Below, one piece after another: positions 42,038 through 50,506 of a DNA stretch of 64,000 nt. A program made the translations under genes and the position numbers. Origin of the DNA: Streptosporangiales bacterium. GTDB lineage: Bacteria > Actinomycetota > Actinomycetes > Streptosporangiales > WHST01. Position 1 is the stretch's first letter, and each line of letters starts with the position of its first letter. The stretch is from NCBI GenBank assembly GCA_009379955.1, contig WHST01000012.1, positions 17,976-81,975 on the forward strand, in the 5' to 3' direction. Under the pieces are notes generated by a model. The model saw only the letters and a list, made by a program, of their open reading frames with translations. It was not told where the DNA came from and made no database searches.

Positions 42038-43277
42038 CCCGACGGACGACGAGCGCGTAGCCCGCGGCGAGCAGCGGGAGCCTGAGCACGTCGGTGAGCA
42101 CGGACTCGCCGAGTCGCTGCCAGGGCGCGATCTCGGCCCAGAACCAGTCGGGGTGCGGGCCGATGCCGTAGCGCGCGAGGGCGGTCCATCCCCAGCCGAT
42201 GGCGACCGCCACAGCGAGGTAGTAGACGCAGAAGACGAGGAACGGCACCACGCCGGCCCGGAGCGCCGACCTCGTGGCGGTCGCGAACGCGACGTACTTC
42301 TCCCTGATACCTCTGGTCGCCAGCCTGGCGACAACTGCGCCGGACCCGCCTGACAGCGTGTCGGCGTCCTCGTCCTCCGCGGATCCTTCGATGTGCTGGT
42401 AGACGATGAACGCGATCGCGAGCCACACGAGTGGCTGGACGACACCGTCCTTGAGGTGACCGAGCACGGCTCCGACCACGTCGGCGTACGCCGACACCAT
42501 GGCGGGCACCAGATCCCCGAACGGCGAAGGCAGTGCGGCCACCACCGCGTCGTACCCGTCCAGGGTCGCGCGCCAGACGACGCGGGTCTGCGCCCAGGTG
42601 GCCAGCAGGCGCAGTCCGTGGCCGATCGCGAAGACACCGAGGAACAGGTACACGGCCTCGCACACCGCGGCCACGAGTCCGAGCGCGGGCTTGCCGAACC
42701 TCCTCGTGAGGCCCGTCGTCACGACCTTGGCGAGGAAGGCCAGGAGCGCGACGACGAAGAGCCGTACCGCGATACCAGGGACGTCCACCCTGGTGAGGTC
42801 GACGGTGAAGTCCTGGCCGAGGAACCGGTAGTACGCCTGGTCGGCGTCGAGCAGGCCCCAGCCGGCGTAGAAGCCGAGGAACGGCGCGACGACGAGTGCC
42901 AGCGTGTGCTGGACCCGCCGCGCACGCGCACCGAAGGTGGGCAGGTACTCGACCGGTCGCAACGGCAGGTCCGCACGCATCGAGGAGAGGACGCCGACGA
43001 TCATGACGAGCGTGGCGAGTGCGGCCAGGCCGAGCAGGCCGAACCCCGCGACCCTCGCCCAGACGTCCGGCGTGGTGTCGTACTCCACGTAGTCGGCGAG
43101 GACCTTCGCCCTCGGTCGGCCGAGCGCGATCCAAGCGGCGAAGCGGACGAGAAGTTCGTGCGCGACGTAGCCGCCGACGACCCACGCGACGATCGCGGGC
43201 CAGTGCCTGGCCAGCAACCGTGCGGCGTCGACGAGCAGCCGCACCGCCTCGCGAACGTCCTCCCCCAGTGCCGCCAC
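41979..43277 (-). CDS. Uncharacterised polytopic membrane protein
   Basis: A 432-aa protein with about eight hydrophobic stretches, for example WPAIVAWVVGGYVAHELLV, LLGLAALATLVMIVGVLSS and LAVAVAIGWGWTALA, and long connecting loops. No family motif is recognised. The C-terminal tail (TEGSTPVPLPRP) overlaps the third anchored gene on the other strand by 59 bases, so the two transcripts are complementary at their ends. The paired arrangement with the three anchored proteins suggests that all four form one membrane module of unknown function. Confidence 0.65.
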   Translation of the reverse strand: MAALGEDVREAVRLLVDAARLLARHWPAIVAWVVGGYVAHELLVRFAAWIALGRPRAKVLADYVEYDTTPDVWARVAGFGLLGLAALATLVMIVGVLSSMRADLPLRPVEYLPTFGARARRVQHTLALVVAPFLGFYAGWGLLDADQAYYRFLGQDFTVDLTRVDVPGIAVRLFVVALLAFLAKVVTTGLTRRFGKPALGLVAAVCEAVYLFLGVFAIGHGLRLLATWAQTRVVWRATLDGYDAVVAALPSPFGDLVPAMVSAYADVVGAVLGHLKDGVVQPLVWLAIAFIVYQHIEGSAEDEDADTLSGGSGAVVARLATRGIREKYVAFATATRSALRAGVVPFLVFCVYYLAVAVAIGWGWTALARYGIGPHPDWFWAEIAPWQRLGESVLTDVLRLPLLAAGYALVVRRVRSRTASTEGSTPVPLPRP

Positions 43278-43335
43278 GCCCCGAGGATAGTGATCGGTCG
43301 ATCGCCGACGCGCGCGTGTCAGCTATCGGCCATCG

Positions 43336-43788
43336 CTACGGTGCAACGGACTTGCGGAAGAACACGCGCCGGAAGCCGTCCTGCTCGGCGCGATGCGTCT
43401 CCTCATACCCACGCCTGAGGTAGTAGCCAAGGTTCTCGGTCATGGCCTCGTTGGTGTAGAGCCGCACCTCGGCGAGTCCCCTCGATCGCGCCTGCTCCTC
43501 GGCGAGGTCGAGCAACCGCGCACCGACTCCGCCGCCCTGCTCCGCGGGCAAGACGGCGACGTTGTCGAGCAGGAGGTGGTCCGGCCGCGCGACGAGGACG
43601 ACGAAGCCGACGAACCTGCCGGCCCGGACCGCGACCCAGGTCTGCCCGTCGCGGACCGCCGCGGCGTAGTCGGCCTCCATGGGCGCGGGTGGACGGCCGA
43701 TGCGCGCGACGTAGCGCTCATACGCGGCGGCGGCCACCGCTCGCAGGTCGGCGACGTCGTCGTCGTCCGCCGGTCGGACATCGATCAC
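43336..43788 (-). CDS. GNAT family N-acetyltransferase
   Basis: A 150-aa acetyltransferase beginning IDVRPADDDDVADL. Motif A is seen as DNVAVLPAEQGGGVGARLL, and the C-terminal segment NLGYYLRRGYEETHRAEQDG matches the end of many small-molecule acetyltransferases. I chose GTG 43788 because a -10 element TACGCT lies exactly six bases upstream; an ATG 30 bases further up (43818) lacks a ribosome binding site and would leave almost no room for the divergent gene's promoter. Confidence 0.82.
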   Translation of the reverse strand: MIDVRPADDDDVADLRAVAAAAYERYVARIGRPPAPMEADYAAAVRDGQTWVAVRAGRFVGFVVLVARPDHLLLDNVAVLPAEQGGGVGARLLDLAEEQARSRGLAEVRLYTNEAMTENLGYYLRRGYEETHRAEQDGFRRVFFRKSVAP

Positions 43789-43794
43789 GGGCCT

Positions 43795-43800
43795 AGCGTA
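43795..43800 (-). promoter_or_regulatory. -10 element for the GNAT gene (leaderless)
   Basis: TACGCT on the minus strand, six bases before GTG 43788. Confidence 0.45.
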
Positions 43801-43848
43801 CGGCGACGGAGTTGACATCAACGTTGGTTGAGGTACCAGGGTGAGGAG

Positions 43849-44277
43849 ATGACCTTCACCGACATCGAACGCATCTACCTCCGGCGACAGCCGCTGGGAC
43901 GTCTCGCCAGCCTGAACCCGGACGGCGCGCCCCAGAATCATCCCGTCACCTACTGGTTGAACGGCGACACCGGCACGATCGACATCGGTGGGCCCTGGCT
44001 GGGCAGCACGCAGAAGTTCCGCAACGTCTCCGCCGACCCACGCGTGTCCTTCGTCGTCGACGACATGGCCGCACCCGAGGAGAGCGTCGGTCCCGACGGG
44101 CAGACCGGGCGCGGCCTGGAGATCCGCGGTCGCGCCGAGGTCTTCGTCGCAGAGCGTCCGCTGATGGACGGGTTCACCCACGAGGTCATCCGCATCCATC
44201 CGCGCCGCGTCGTCGCCTGGAACCTCGACGGACCGGGCACGAACGCCCGCGACGTCACCCGCGAGCGGGTCGGCTGA
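43849..44277 (+). CDS. PPOX-class F420-dependent oxidoreductase family protein
   Basis: A 142-aa split-barrel protein: FTDIERIYLRRQPLGRLASL, then PDGAPQNHPVTYWL, GTIDIGGPWLGSTQKFRNV, DPRVSFVVDDM and LEIRGRAEVF. This order is that of actinobacterial F420-dependent PPOX-class family members, which reduce cofactors or small unsaturated compounds. ATG 43849 matches the family N-terminus, and a GGTGAGGAG site abuts it. It converges with an SRPBCC gene; a short GC hairpin (44285-44298) lies between the two stops. Confidence 0.8.
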   Translation: MTFTDIERIYLRRQPLGRLASLNPDGAPQNHPVTYWLNGDTGTIDIGGPWLGSTQKFRNVSADPRVSFVVDDMAAPEESVGPDGQTGRGLEIRGRAEVFVAERPLMDGFTHEVIRIHPRRVVAWNLDGPGTNARDVTRERVG

Positions 44278-44304
44278 GGCGCCTTCCCGCTCGCGGGATG
44301 GTGG

Positions 44305-44970
44305 TCAGCCGGCCGGCTCGTCTCCTGCTCCGGGCTCCGGGGCGTAGAACGCGAACGTCTGCTCGGCTGCGGCGGCCGCCTCGGCCGCGGACGCGCCGTT
44401 CGCCTCGTGCGCGACCCGCCATGCCCGACTGCTGGCGCCGATGAACTCGCGGCCCTCGTCCGTCTCGTGCCAGGTCTCGATGTCGCCCTCGAACTCGTTC
44501 CCGGCCATGTGCAGACCGAGACCGAGCAGCATCTGGTCCCAGCCGACGCCGACCGCGCCCGGCCCGAACTGGTCCCACATCTCCGGCGGTGTGACCGCGG
44601 CGTGGACGAGCTCGAACGTGGTGGTGCCGCCCTGCCCCTCGGATAGGCGAACCTCGACCTCGCTGACCCCCTCGGTGTCCGGGTCGAAGCCGTAGTTCCA
44701 AGTCACCTTGAGCAGGTGCGGAGACTCGCACACCAGGACCTTGCCGCCGGCGTTGCCCTCGATCTGGTAGTGACCGCCGAGGCGGAAATCACCGCTCACC
44801 GGCAGGAACCAGCGCTTGAGCCGATCGGCGTCGGTGAGGGCGTCCCAGACGTCCTCGATCGTCGCGTCGAACTGCCTGCGCATCACGACGGCCTTGCCCT
44901 CGCCCACGGGCATCGTGCGGTCGTGCAGCTCGCGGTGCATCGCGGTGAGGTGGTCCATGATCTCGCTCAC
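44305..44970 (-). CDS. SRPBCC (AHSA1-type) domain protein
   Basis: A 221-aa protein whose residues about 25-160 form an AHSA1/SRPBCC hydrophobic-ligand-binding fold (VVMRRQFDATIEDVWDALT, RWFLPVSGDFRLGGHYQ, WDQMLLGLGLHMAG). The C-terminal 40 residues are Ala-rich. GTG 44970 overlaps the stop of the ArsR gene and has GGAGGA upstream. ArsR-SRPBCC pairs of this kind are common in actinobacteria; the SRPBCC protein probably binds a lipid-like or hydrophobic metabolite. Confidence 0.82.
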   Translation of the reverse strand: MSEIMDHLTAMHRELHDRTMPVGEGKAVVMRRQFDATIEDVWDALTDADRLKRWFLPVSGDFRLGGHYQIEGNAGGKVLVCESPHLLKVTWNYGFDPDTEGVSEVEVRLSEGQGGTTTFELVHAAVTPPEMWDQFGPGAVGVGWDQMLLGLGLHMAGNEFEGDIETWHETDEGREFIGASSRAWRVAHEANGASAAEAAAAAEQTFAFYAPEPGAGDEPAG

Positions 44971-45347
44971 GTGTCCTCCTGCTGGTCGGTCTCCGTGGCG
45001 CCCGGATCGTTCCGAGCCGCCTGTCGTCTCTCTCGCCTGCCGCGCGCGAGCTCGGTGGCCAGCGCGTCGAGGTGCTGGTCCCAGAAGACGCGGAACCTGT
45101 CCAGCCACATGTCGACCTCCCGCAGCGGCGCGGACTCGACCGCGTACAACCGGCGGGCACCCTCGGCCCGTACGGTCGCGAAGCCGTTGTCCCGCAACAC
45201 CTTCAGATGCTGGGACACCGCGGGCTGGGAGATGCCGAACTCCTGCTGGACGACCGCGCCGAGCGTGCCCGACGCCTGCTCGCCGTCGGCGAGCAGCTCG
45301 AGGATCCGGCGCCTGACCGGATCACCGAGGACGTCGAACGCGTGCAT
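44967..45347 (-). CDS. ArsR family transcriptional regulator
   Basis: A 126-aa winged-helix repressor: MHAFDVLGDPVRRRILELLADG, then ISQPAVSQHLKVLRDNGF as recognition helix and GARRLYAVESAPLREVDMWL. No metal-binding cysteines are present, so it is not a classical metal sensor. I chose ATG 45347 because the -35/-10 pair places transcription start at that codon; two upstream ATGs (45356, 45359) overlap the -10 box itself. A CTTATATAAG palindrome between -35 and -10 implies autorepression. Confidence 0.85.
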   Translation of the reverse strand: MHAFDVLGDPVRRRILELLADGEQASGTLGAVVQQEFGISQPAVSQHLKVLRDNGFATVRAEGARRLYAVESAPLREVDMWLDRFRVFWDQHLDALATELARGRRERRQAARNDPGATETDQQEDT

Positions 45348-45354
45348 GCCCGTC

Positions 45355-45383
45355 ATCATTCACTCAAGGCTTATATAAGTCAA
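45355..45383 (-). promoter_or_regulatory. Promoter and operator of the ArsR-SRPBCC operon
   Basis: On the minus strand: -35 TTGACT at 45383-45378, 17-bp spacer, -10 AATGAT at 45360-45355, seven bases to ATG 45347. The 10-bp perfect palindrome CTTATATAAG (45370-45379) overlaps the -35 and the spacer and is the probable ArsR site. Confidence 0.65.
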
Positions 45384-45391
45384 CCCTTAGA

Positions 45392-46303
45392 TCAGTCAGA
45401 CGAGGCTGCCTCGAGGTCCACCTGCTCCCGCAGGTCGGGGTCCGTGACGTCGGCACCGGCCTCGATCGCCCGCTGGTAGTGCCGAAGAGCGCGGGTATCG
45501 ACCTCGGTGCTGTCGAGACCCGCCTTCCAGTAGGCGGCCGCGTGCAGGTCGTCACGGGCGACGCCGAGGTCGTCGGTGACGAACCGTCGCAGGTCACGCA
45601 CGACGCCCGCCTCGGCCGCCAGCCACGCCTGGGTCCTGCCCCCGGGGCGCTCGGCGTCGCGGACGGCCGAAGGGAGCGGCGAACACGGGTCGGCCGGGCC
45701 GATCAGCCAGTGCACCGTGACATGCGGCCGCGCGGCGAGGAGGGTGGTGTCCGAGGCGTGCGCGACGGCGAGGTACACGGTCGTGGGGATCTGGGGCGAC
45801 AGCGTCTCGACGATCGCGGCCAGCGCGGGCAGCGCGCTCGAGTCGCCGACCATCAGGTGCCGCTCGACGCCCGTGCCCGCGTGGAACTCGTGCCGCATGC
45901 CGGCAAGGCCGATGACGTCGCCGGGCTCGACGCCACGGACCCAGCGCATGGCGAGCCCGTCCGCGTGGACGGCCACGTCGAAGTCGATCCGCAACCGGAC
46001 GGGATCGAAGCACCGCACGGTGAACGCCCGCAGGACCGGTCGCCGCGAGCCGTCCGGCCAGAAGGGCAGCCCGTCGTCACCTCGGACCGGGAAGTCGACC
46101 GGCCCCCTGCCGTCCGGAGGGAGGAGGAGCTTGAAGGCGTCGGCGGGCCACACGTCCCGGTAGGCGGCGAGCCCTTCGCCTCGCACGCTCACCCGGACGA
46201 AGCCGGTCGACACGGCAGAGACCGACTCGACCGTGACCGGGCAGTTGACGGGAAGCGCACTCTCCCTGGTGATCCTGCGGATCTCGGTCCGAATCGTCGT
46301 CAT
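45392..46303 (-). CDS. Siderophore-interacting protein (ViuB/SIP family ferric reductase)
   Basis: A 303-aa FAD-containing reductase. The flavin-binding motif RAFTVR and the NAD(P)H-binding C-terminal half (HLMVGDSSALPALAAI; AYWKAGLDSTEVDTRAL near the end) match the SIP family that releases iron from imported siderophores using NAD(P)H. A tail of about 35 residues (EAGADVTDPDLREQVDLEA) extends beyond the domain. Its ATG overlaps the stop of the ATPase gene (ATGA). As the last gene of the iron-box operon it completes uptake and reduction of ferric siderophores. Confidence 0.9.
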   Translation of the reverse strand: MTTIRTEIRRITRESALPVNCPVTVESVSAVSTGFVRVSVRGEGLAAYRDVWPADAFKLLLPPDGRGPVDFPVRGDDGLPFWPDGSRRPVLRAFTVRCFDPVRLRIDFDVAVHADGLAMRWVRGVEPGDVIGLAGMRHEFHAGTGVERHLMVGDSSALPALAAIVETLSPQIPTTVYLAVAHASDTTLLAARPHVTVHWLIGPADPCSPLPSAVRDAERPGGRTQAWLAAEAGVVRDLRRFVTDDLGVARDDLHAAAYWKAGLDSTEVDTRALRHYQRAIEAGADVTDPDLREQVDLEAASSD

Positions 46304-47145
46304 GACGCTCCTCGGGTCAGGGCGTCCGTCGTGTCGAGGCTCGTGTCGTCACCGTGATGGCGGCCGATCGGGACGACGAGCGGCGTGTGCGACACCGGAT
46401 CCGACAGGATCCGCGACCGCATGCCGAACACGTCGGCGACGGTCTCCTCGGTGATGACGTCTCCCGGCACACCCTCCATGACGATCCGGCCACTCTTCAT
46501 CGCCACGAGATGGTCCGCGTACCTCGCCGCGAGATTGAGGTCGTGGAGCACCAGCACGATCGTCGTGCCGTCGCGCCGGTTCAGGTCGGTGAGCAGGTCG
46601 AGCACCTCGATGCCGTGGCTGACGTCGAGGAACGTCGTCGGCTCGTCGAGCAGCAGCAGGTCCGTCTGCTGTGCGAGTGCCATCGCGATCCACACGCGCT
46701 GGCGCTGCCCGCCGGAGAGCTCGTCCACCGACCGCGGGGCCAGGTCGAGCGTGTCCGTGGCGACCAGGGCCCGGGCGACGGCCTCGTCGTCCCTGGTGCT
46801 GTGACCACGGAGCCAGCCCTGGTGCGCATACCTCCCGCGGCCGACGAGGTCGGAGACCCTGATGCCTTCCGGCGCGGTCGGTGACTGCGGCAGCAGTCCG
46901 AGGCGCATGGCGACCGACCTGCTCGACAGCGTGTTGATGTCCTTGCCGTCCAGACACACGACGCCCGAGCGGGGAGCGAGGAGCCGTGCGAGGCCACGCA
47001 GGAGCGTCGACTTGCCGCACGCGTTCGCGCCGACGATGCCCGTCATCTTGGCGGGAGGAATCTCCACCGACAGGTCCGTCACGACCTCTCGGCTGCCGTA
47101 CGCCAGTGACACCGACTGCGCGGACAGGCTGTGCTCGGTGGTCAT
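46300..47145 (-). CDS. Iron-siderophore ABC transporter ATP-binding protein (FepC/FecE type)
   Basis: A 281-aa ATPase with Walker A VGANACGKSTLLR, signature ELSGGQRQRVWIAMAL, Walker B DLLLLDEPTTFLDVSHG and switch His (VLVLHDLNLAARYADH). The DVSHGIEVL and LLRGLARLLAPRSG segments are typical of siderophore importers. It is encoded 9 bases downstream of the second permease and drives import of ferric siderophore in the operon. Confidence 0.92.
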   Translation of the reverse strand: MTTEHSLSAQSVSLAYGSREVVTDLSVEIPPAKMTGIVGANACGKSTLLRGLARLLAPRSGVVCLDGKDINTLSSRSVAMRLGLLPQSPTAPEGIRVSDLVGRGRYAHQGWLRGHSTRDDEAVARALVATDTLDLAPRSVDELSGGQRQRVWIAMALAQQTDLLLLDEPTTFLDVSHGIEVLDLLTDLNRRDGTTIVLVLHDLNLAARYADHLVAMKSGRIVMEGVPGDVITEETVADVFGMRSRILSDPVSHTPLVVPIGRHHGDDTSLDTTDALTRGAS

Positions 47146-47154
47146 CGACAGGTC

Positions 47155-48228
47155 CTAACCAGCTCGTCCGACGCGGTTGGTGACCGCGAGCAGCCACAAC
47201 AGGTAGGGCGCACCGACGATCGCCGTCACCACACCGACCGGGAAGGTGACGGACGCGAACGCGTGCTGCGCCAAGAAGTCCGCCGCCGTCATCGTCAGCG
47301 CGCCGACGAAGGCCGCGGGGACGAGCGCGATCGCTCCGTGACCGACGAGACGTCGTGCGATCGGACCGGCGGTGAAGGCGACGAAGGCGACCGGGCCGAC
47401 CGCGGCCGTGGCGACGGCGGTGACCGCCACGGCGACGACCAGCACGCCGAGTCGGGAGCGTTCGACGGCGACGCCGATCGCCCGTGCGGTCTCGTCGCCG
47501 AGCTGCAACACGTCGAGCCGGCGACTCGCGAGGAACGCGAGCGGTGCGAGCACGGACGCGCTGAGGCCGAGAATCCGCACGGTGGTCCACGTCTTCGCGT
47601 TCAAGCTCCCGGTGAGCCAGATCAGGGCGTCCTGCGCGTCGTAGACCTCGGCCCGGGTGAGCCAGAACGACACGACACTGGTCATGACGGCCGCCAGGGC
47701 GATGCCGATGAGCACCATGCGGTAGCCGGTGACACCTCCGCGCCAGGCGAGTAGATAGATGGCGATCGCCACACCGAGCGCGCCGACGAACGCCGCGAGC
47801 GAGACCGCGTACCCGGACAGTCCGAACGACAGGATCGCGATCACCGCTGCCGCGCTCGCCCCCGCGGTGATGCCGACGATGTCGGGGCTGGCGAGCGGGT
47901 TGCGCACGAGTGTCTGGAACATCGCGCCGGAGAGCCCGAACGCCGCACCCGCCAGGACCGCGACGAGCACGCGCGGGAGGCGGAGCCGGTTCACGATGAA
48001 GTCGGTGCCACCGTCACCCGCCCCGACCAGCGTGCGCACGACGTCGAGGACGGGGATATGGACGTCGCCGACCGACAGCGAGACGCAGCAGACGGCGAAG
48101 CAGACGCCGGCGAGGCCGAGCGTCACCGCGGTGACGCGTGCTCTGCGCTGCAGCCGTGCACGCAGCACGACACCACGCGCCCACCGGTCGACGACGGGAC
48201 GCCGGGTGCGATCGGTGCTCTCGGTCAT
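47155..48228 (-). CDS. Iron-siderophore ABC permease (FecCD family), second
   Basis: A 357-aa permease with about ten membrane segments. The family motif RLPRVLVAVLAGAAFGLSG is followed by VRNPLASPDIVGITAGAS (the NPLA-P-iLG-ssGA motif) and by VAFVAFTAGPIARRLVGHG towards the C-terminus. The start ATG 48228 lies in the stop of the first permease (ATGA). It should pair with that protein as a heterodimer. Confidence 0.92.
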   Translation of the reverse strand: MTESTDRTRRPVVDRWARGVVLRARLQRRARVTAVTLGLAGVCFAVCCVSLSVGDVHIPVLDVVRTLVGAGDGGTDFIVNRLRLPRVLVAVLAGAAFGLSGAMFQTLVRNPLASPDIVGITAGASAAAVIAILSFGLSGYAVSLAAFVGALGVAIAIYLLAWRGGVTGYRMVLIGIALAAVMTSVVSFWLTRAEVYDAQDALIWLTGSLNAKTWTTVRILGLSASVLAPLAFLASRRLDVLQLGDETARAIGVAVERSRLGVLVVAVAVTAVATAAVGPVAFVAFTAGPIARRLVGHGAIALVPAAFVGALTMTAADFLAQHAFASVTFPVGVVTAIVGAPYLLWLLAVTNRVGRAG

Positions 48229-49283
48229 CACAGCTCCAGCAGCCGCCGGCGCCGCACCAGCACGATGAACAGCGGGGCACCGACGAAGGCCAGCACGATG
48301 CCGACCTGGATCTCGCCGGGACGGGCGACGAGCCGCCCCGCGATGTCGGACGCCAGCAGCAGCAACGGCGCGATCACCGCCGAGTACGGCAGGATCCAGC
48401 GGTAGTCGGGCCCGGTGACGAGCCGCGCGGCATGCGGAGCGACGAGTCCGACGAACCAGATCGGACCCGCCAGTGCGGTCGCCGCGCCGCACAGGACGAC
48501 GGCGACGGCGGCCGCCACGGCGCGCGCCAGCCCCACCCGCTGCCCGACCGCGCGAGCGACGTCGTCACCGAGCGACAGGACGTTCAACGACCGGCCGAGC
48601 AGGAGCGCGAGCACGCTGCCGAGTAGGAGGAACGGCGCGAGCTGCGCGACCAGCTCCAGGTGGCGCCCGGCCAGGGCACCCACCGTCCAGAAGCGGAACC
48701 GGTCGAACGTCGCCGCGTCGACCAGCAGGACCGCCGTCGTGACCGACGTCAGGGTGGCGGAGACGGCAGCGCCGGCGAGGGCGAGCTTCACCGGCGTCGC
48801 TCCGTCCCGGCCGAGCGAGGCGACAGCGTAGACGAGGCCGGCGACCACCGCGGCACCGGCGAACGCGAACCAGACGTAGCCGAACGCGCTGGTGACACCG
48901 AGGAAGCCGATGGCGCTCACGACGGCGAGTGCCGCGCCCGCGTTCACGCCCAGCAGCCCCGGGTCGGCGAGCGGGTTGCGGACCACGCCCTGCAGGACGG
49001 CACCGGCCAGGCCGAGTGCGACGCCGACCAGCAGCCCCACGAGCATCCTGGGCAGCCGCGAGGTGATGACGACGTCGTGCTCGGTGTTCGCCGGGTCGTG
49101 GTGCACGAGTGCCTCGACGACCACGCCGGCGCCGATCCCCCGACCGCCGAGGAAGAGGCTCGCGATCGACGTCGCCAGGAGAGCGACCACGAGGATGACG
49201 AGACCGACCGCGAGCACGCTGGACGACGTCCGCGCCCTCGTCCAGCCGGTCACGCCGGTCGGACGCGCGGTGGTCGAGTTCAC
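48228..49283 (-). CDS. Iron-siderophore ABC permease (FecCD family), first
   Basis: A 351-aa permease with about ten membrane segments. The motif SRLPRMLVGLLVGVALGLAG, then VVRNPLADPGLLGVNAGAAL, and IWFVGLVAPHAARLV match FecCD permeases. It starts 16 bases downstream of the binding protein gene. Together with the neighbouring permease it forms the translocation channel for ferric siderophores. Confidence 0.92.
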   Translation of the reverse strand: MNSTTARPTGVTGWTRARTSSSVLAVGLVILVVALLATSIASLFLGGRGIGAGVVVEALVHHDPANTEHDVVITSRLPRMLVGLLVGVALGLAGAVLQGVVRNPLADPGLLGVNAGAALAVVSAIGFLGVTSAFGYVWFAFAGAAVVAGLVYAVASLGRDGATPVKLALAGAAVSATLTSVTTAVLLVDAATFDRFRFWTVGALAGRHLELVAQLAPFLLLGSVLALLLGRSLNVLSLGDDVARAVGQRVGLARAVAAAVAVVLCGAATALAGPIWFVGLVAPHAARLVTGPDYRWILPYSAVIAPLLLLASDIAGRLVARPGEIQVGIVLAFVGAPLFIVLVRRRRLLEL

Positions 49284-49299
49284 GCCGATGCCGCCCCGA

Positions 49300-50283
49300 T
49301 CACTTCTTCGCCTTCGCGGCCTTTCCGAGGTACGGACGCAGCTCCTTCAGGACGTACGGGATGGACAACGGCGACGGGGTGTTCAACCCGACGACGGTGG
49401 CGTAGTCGAGCACCGCCACCGTGCCGGGCAGCTCGTCGAATCCGGGGATGTCGGCGAGGTCGCTCTCGTCCCCGCCGTTGACCAGGAACGGCAGCAGGTC
49501 GGCCCGCAACAGGTCGGCCCGCTCCGTGCTGACGTTGACCCGGGCGGTGCGCGCCTTCTTCCCCTCGCGCACCACCGGCGGGTACAGACGCATGCCGAGC
49601 TGCTGGAACAGGACGCTGGAGCCATCCTTCTCGTCGGCGACGACGTACATCGCGTCACCGACGATGTACTGGGCCAGCGCGAACGTCTTGCCCTCGAGGC
49701 CGGGCATCTCCCGCGCGACGGCCGACACCTTGCGGTCGACGGAGTCGACGACCGCCGTGGCCTTGCTCGGGTCGTCCAGGATCGTGCCCGCCGTGCGGAC
49801 GAGGTCCTGCCACGGCGTTACCTGCTGTGCGTCGAGCGCGCCGATGGTCGGCGCGATGTCCGCGAGCACGTCGTAGGTCTCCTTGTCGGCGATCGAGAAC
49901 GTACCGACGATGAGGTCGGGCTCGAGTGCGGCGATCTGCTCGACCGGCACCCCGTCCGTCAACGACAACGCCTTCGCCTTCGCGGGTAGCCGTTGCCACG
50001 GCACACCGGACTTCGGCATGAGCGAGTCGCGGGTGTACCCGACCGGGGTCACCCCCATCGCGAGCATCACGTCGGTCCACTGCATGTCCACCGTGACGAT
50101 CCGCTGCGGAACCGTGTCGAGCTCGGTGCTGCCGAAGCGATGCTTGACCGTCACCGGCGCGTCGCGCGTCGCGGCGCCCGCCGGTGAGTCGGCGTCCGAC
50201 GCCCCGCACCCGGCGCCGGCGACCACGAGCAGCGAGCCGACGAGAAGGGGAACGGCGCGGCGAAGCATCGAGCGTGGCAGCAT
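49300..50283 (-). CDS. Iron-siderophore substrate-binding lipoprotein (FecB/FepB type)
   Basis: A 327-aa binding protein with signal MLPRSMLRRAVPLLVGSLLV and a lipobox ending GAGC at about residue 26. The mature part has FGSTELDTVPQRIVTVDMQW, then EQIAALEPDLIVGTFS and LNTPSPLSIPYVLKEL, typical of type III (helical backbone) siderophore binders. ATG 50283 is supported by a TAGCCT -10 exactly six bases before it and the IdeR box that covers this -10. ATG 50268 would also leave an intact signal peptide. It heads the operon. Confidence 0.9.
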   Translation of the reverse strand: MLPRSMLRRAVPLLVGSLLVVAGAGCGASDADSPAGAATRDAPVTVKHRFGSTELDTVPQRIVTVDMQWTDVMLAMGVTPVGYTRDSLMPKSGVPWQRLPAKAKALSLTDGVPVEQIAALEPDLIVGTFSIADKETYDVLADIAPTIGALDAQQVTPWQDLVRTAGTILDDPSKATAVVDSVDRKVSAVAREMPGLEGKTFALAQYIVGDAMYVVADEKDGSSVLFQQLGMRLYPPVVREGKKARTARVNVSTERADLLRADLLPFLVNGGDESDLADIPGFDELPGTVAVLDYATVVGLNTPSPLSIPYVLKELRPYLGKAAKAKK

Positions 50284-50301
50284 AAGGTAAGGCTAACCTA
50301 A
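50283..50301. promoter_or_regulatory. IdeR/DtxR-type iron box
   Basis: TAAGGTAAGGCTAACCTAA matches the 19-bp DtxR/IdeR consensus TTAGGTTAGGCTAACCTAA at 17 of 19 positions. It overlaps the -10 box (TAGCCT on the minus strand, 50295-50290) and the start codon, so iron-loaded IdeR should block transcription of the siderophore operon. Confidence 0.85.
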
Positions 50302-50420
50302 TGGTTTGTGCCGAGATAGGAGATCCGCGCCACAGGTACGGTGACGGCACCTGTCCGGAGCGGCGATCGGGCCGGGACCGGCGCGGCGGTGCGAGGAAAT
50401 CCGGGAGAACATCGGCGGAG

Positions 50421-50448
50421 TGTCGATCTCGTTGACCCGTTGTTCGAC
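50421..50448 (+). promoter_or_regulatory. Candidate ECF42-type promoter upstream of the second DGPF gene
   Basis: TGTCGA (50421-50426) followed after 18 bases by CGAC (50445-50448) lies about 58-86 bases before ATG 50507. From memory, the ECF42 promoter signature is TGTCGA at -35 and a CGA/TC-type -10. No such -35 was found before the first cassette. The remainder of 50302-50506 contains no gene I can recognise. Confidence 0.45.
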
Positions 50449-50506
50449 GCGTCCGTAGAGGCGGCCCGACCGGGCGCCCGATCGACAGCACGGAGGAGAC
50501 ACCACC

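Noticed and set aside
42393..43418. A 341-aa plus-strand frame opposite the polytopic membrane gene
   Set aside because: Very rich in Arg, Asp, Glu and His without motifs; the minus strand has regular hydrophobic segments.
44285..44298. TCCCGCTCGCGGGA as a bidirectional terminator between convergent genes
   Set aside because: The loop would be only two bases (four if the stem is shortened to 5 bp) and there is no T tract; too weak to list as a feature.
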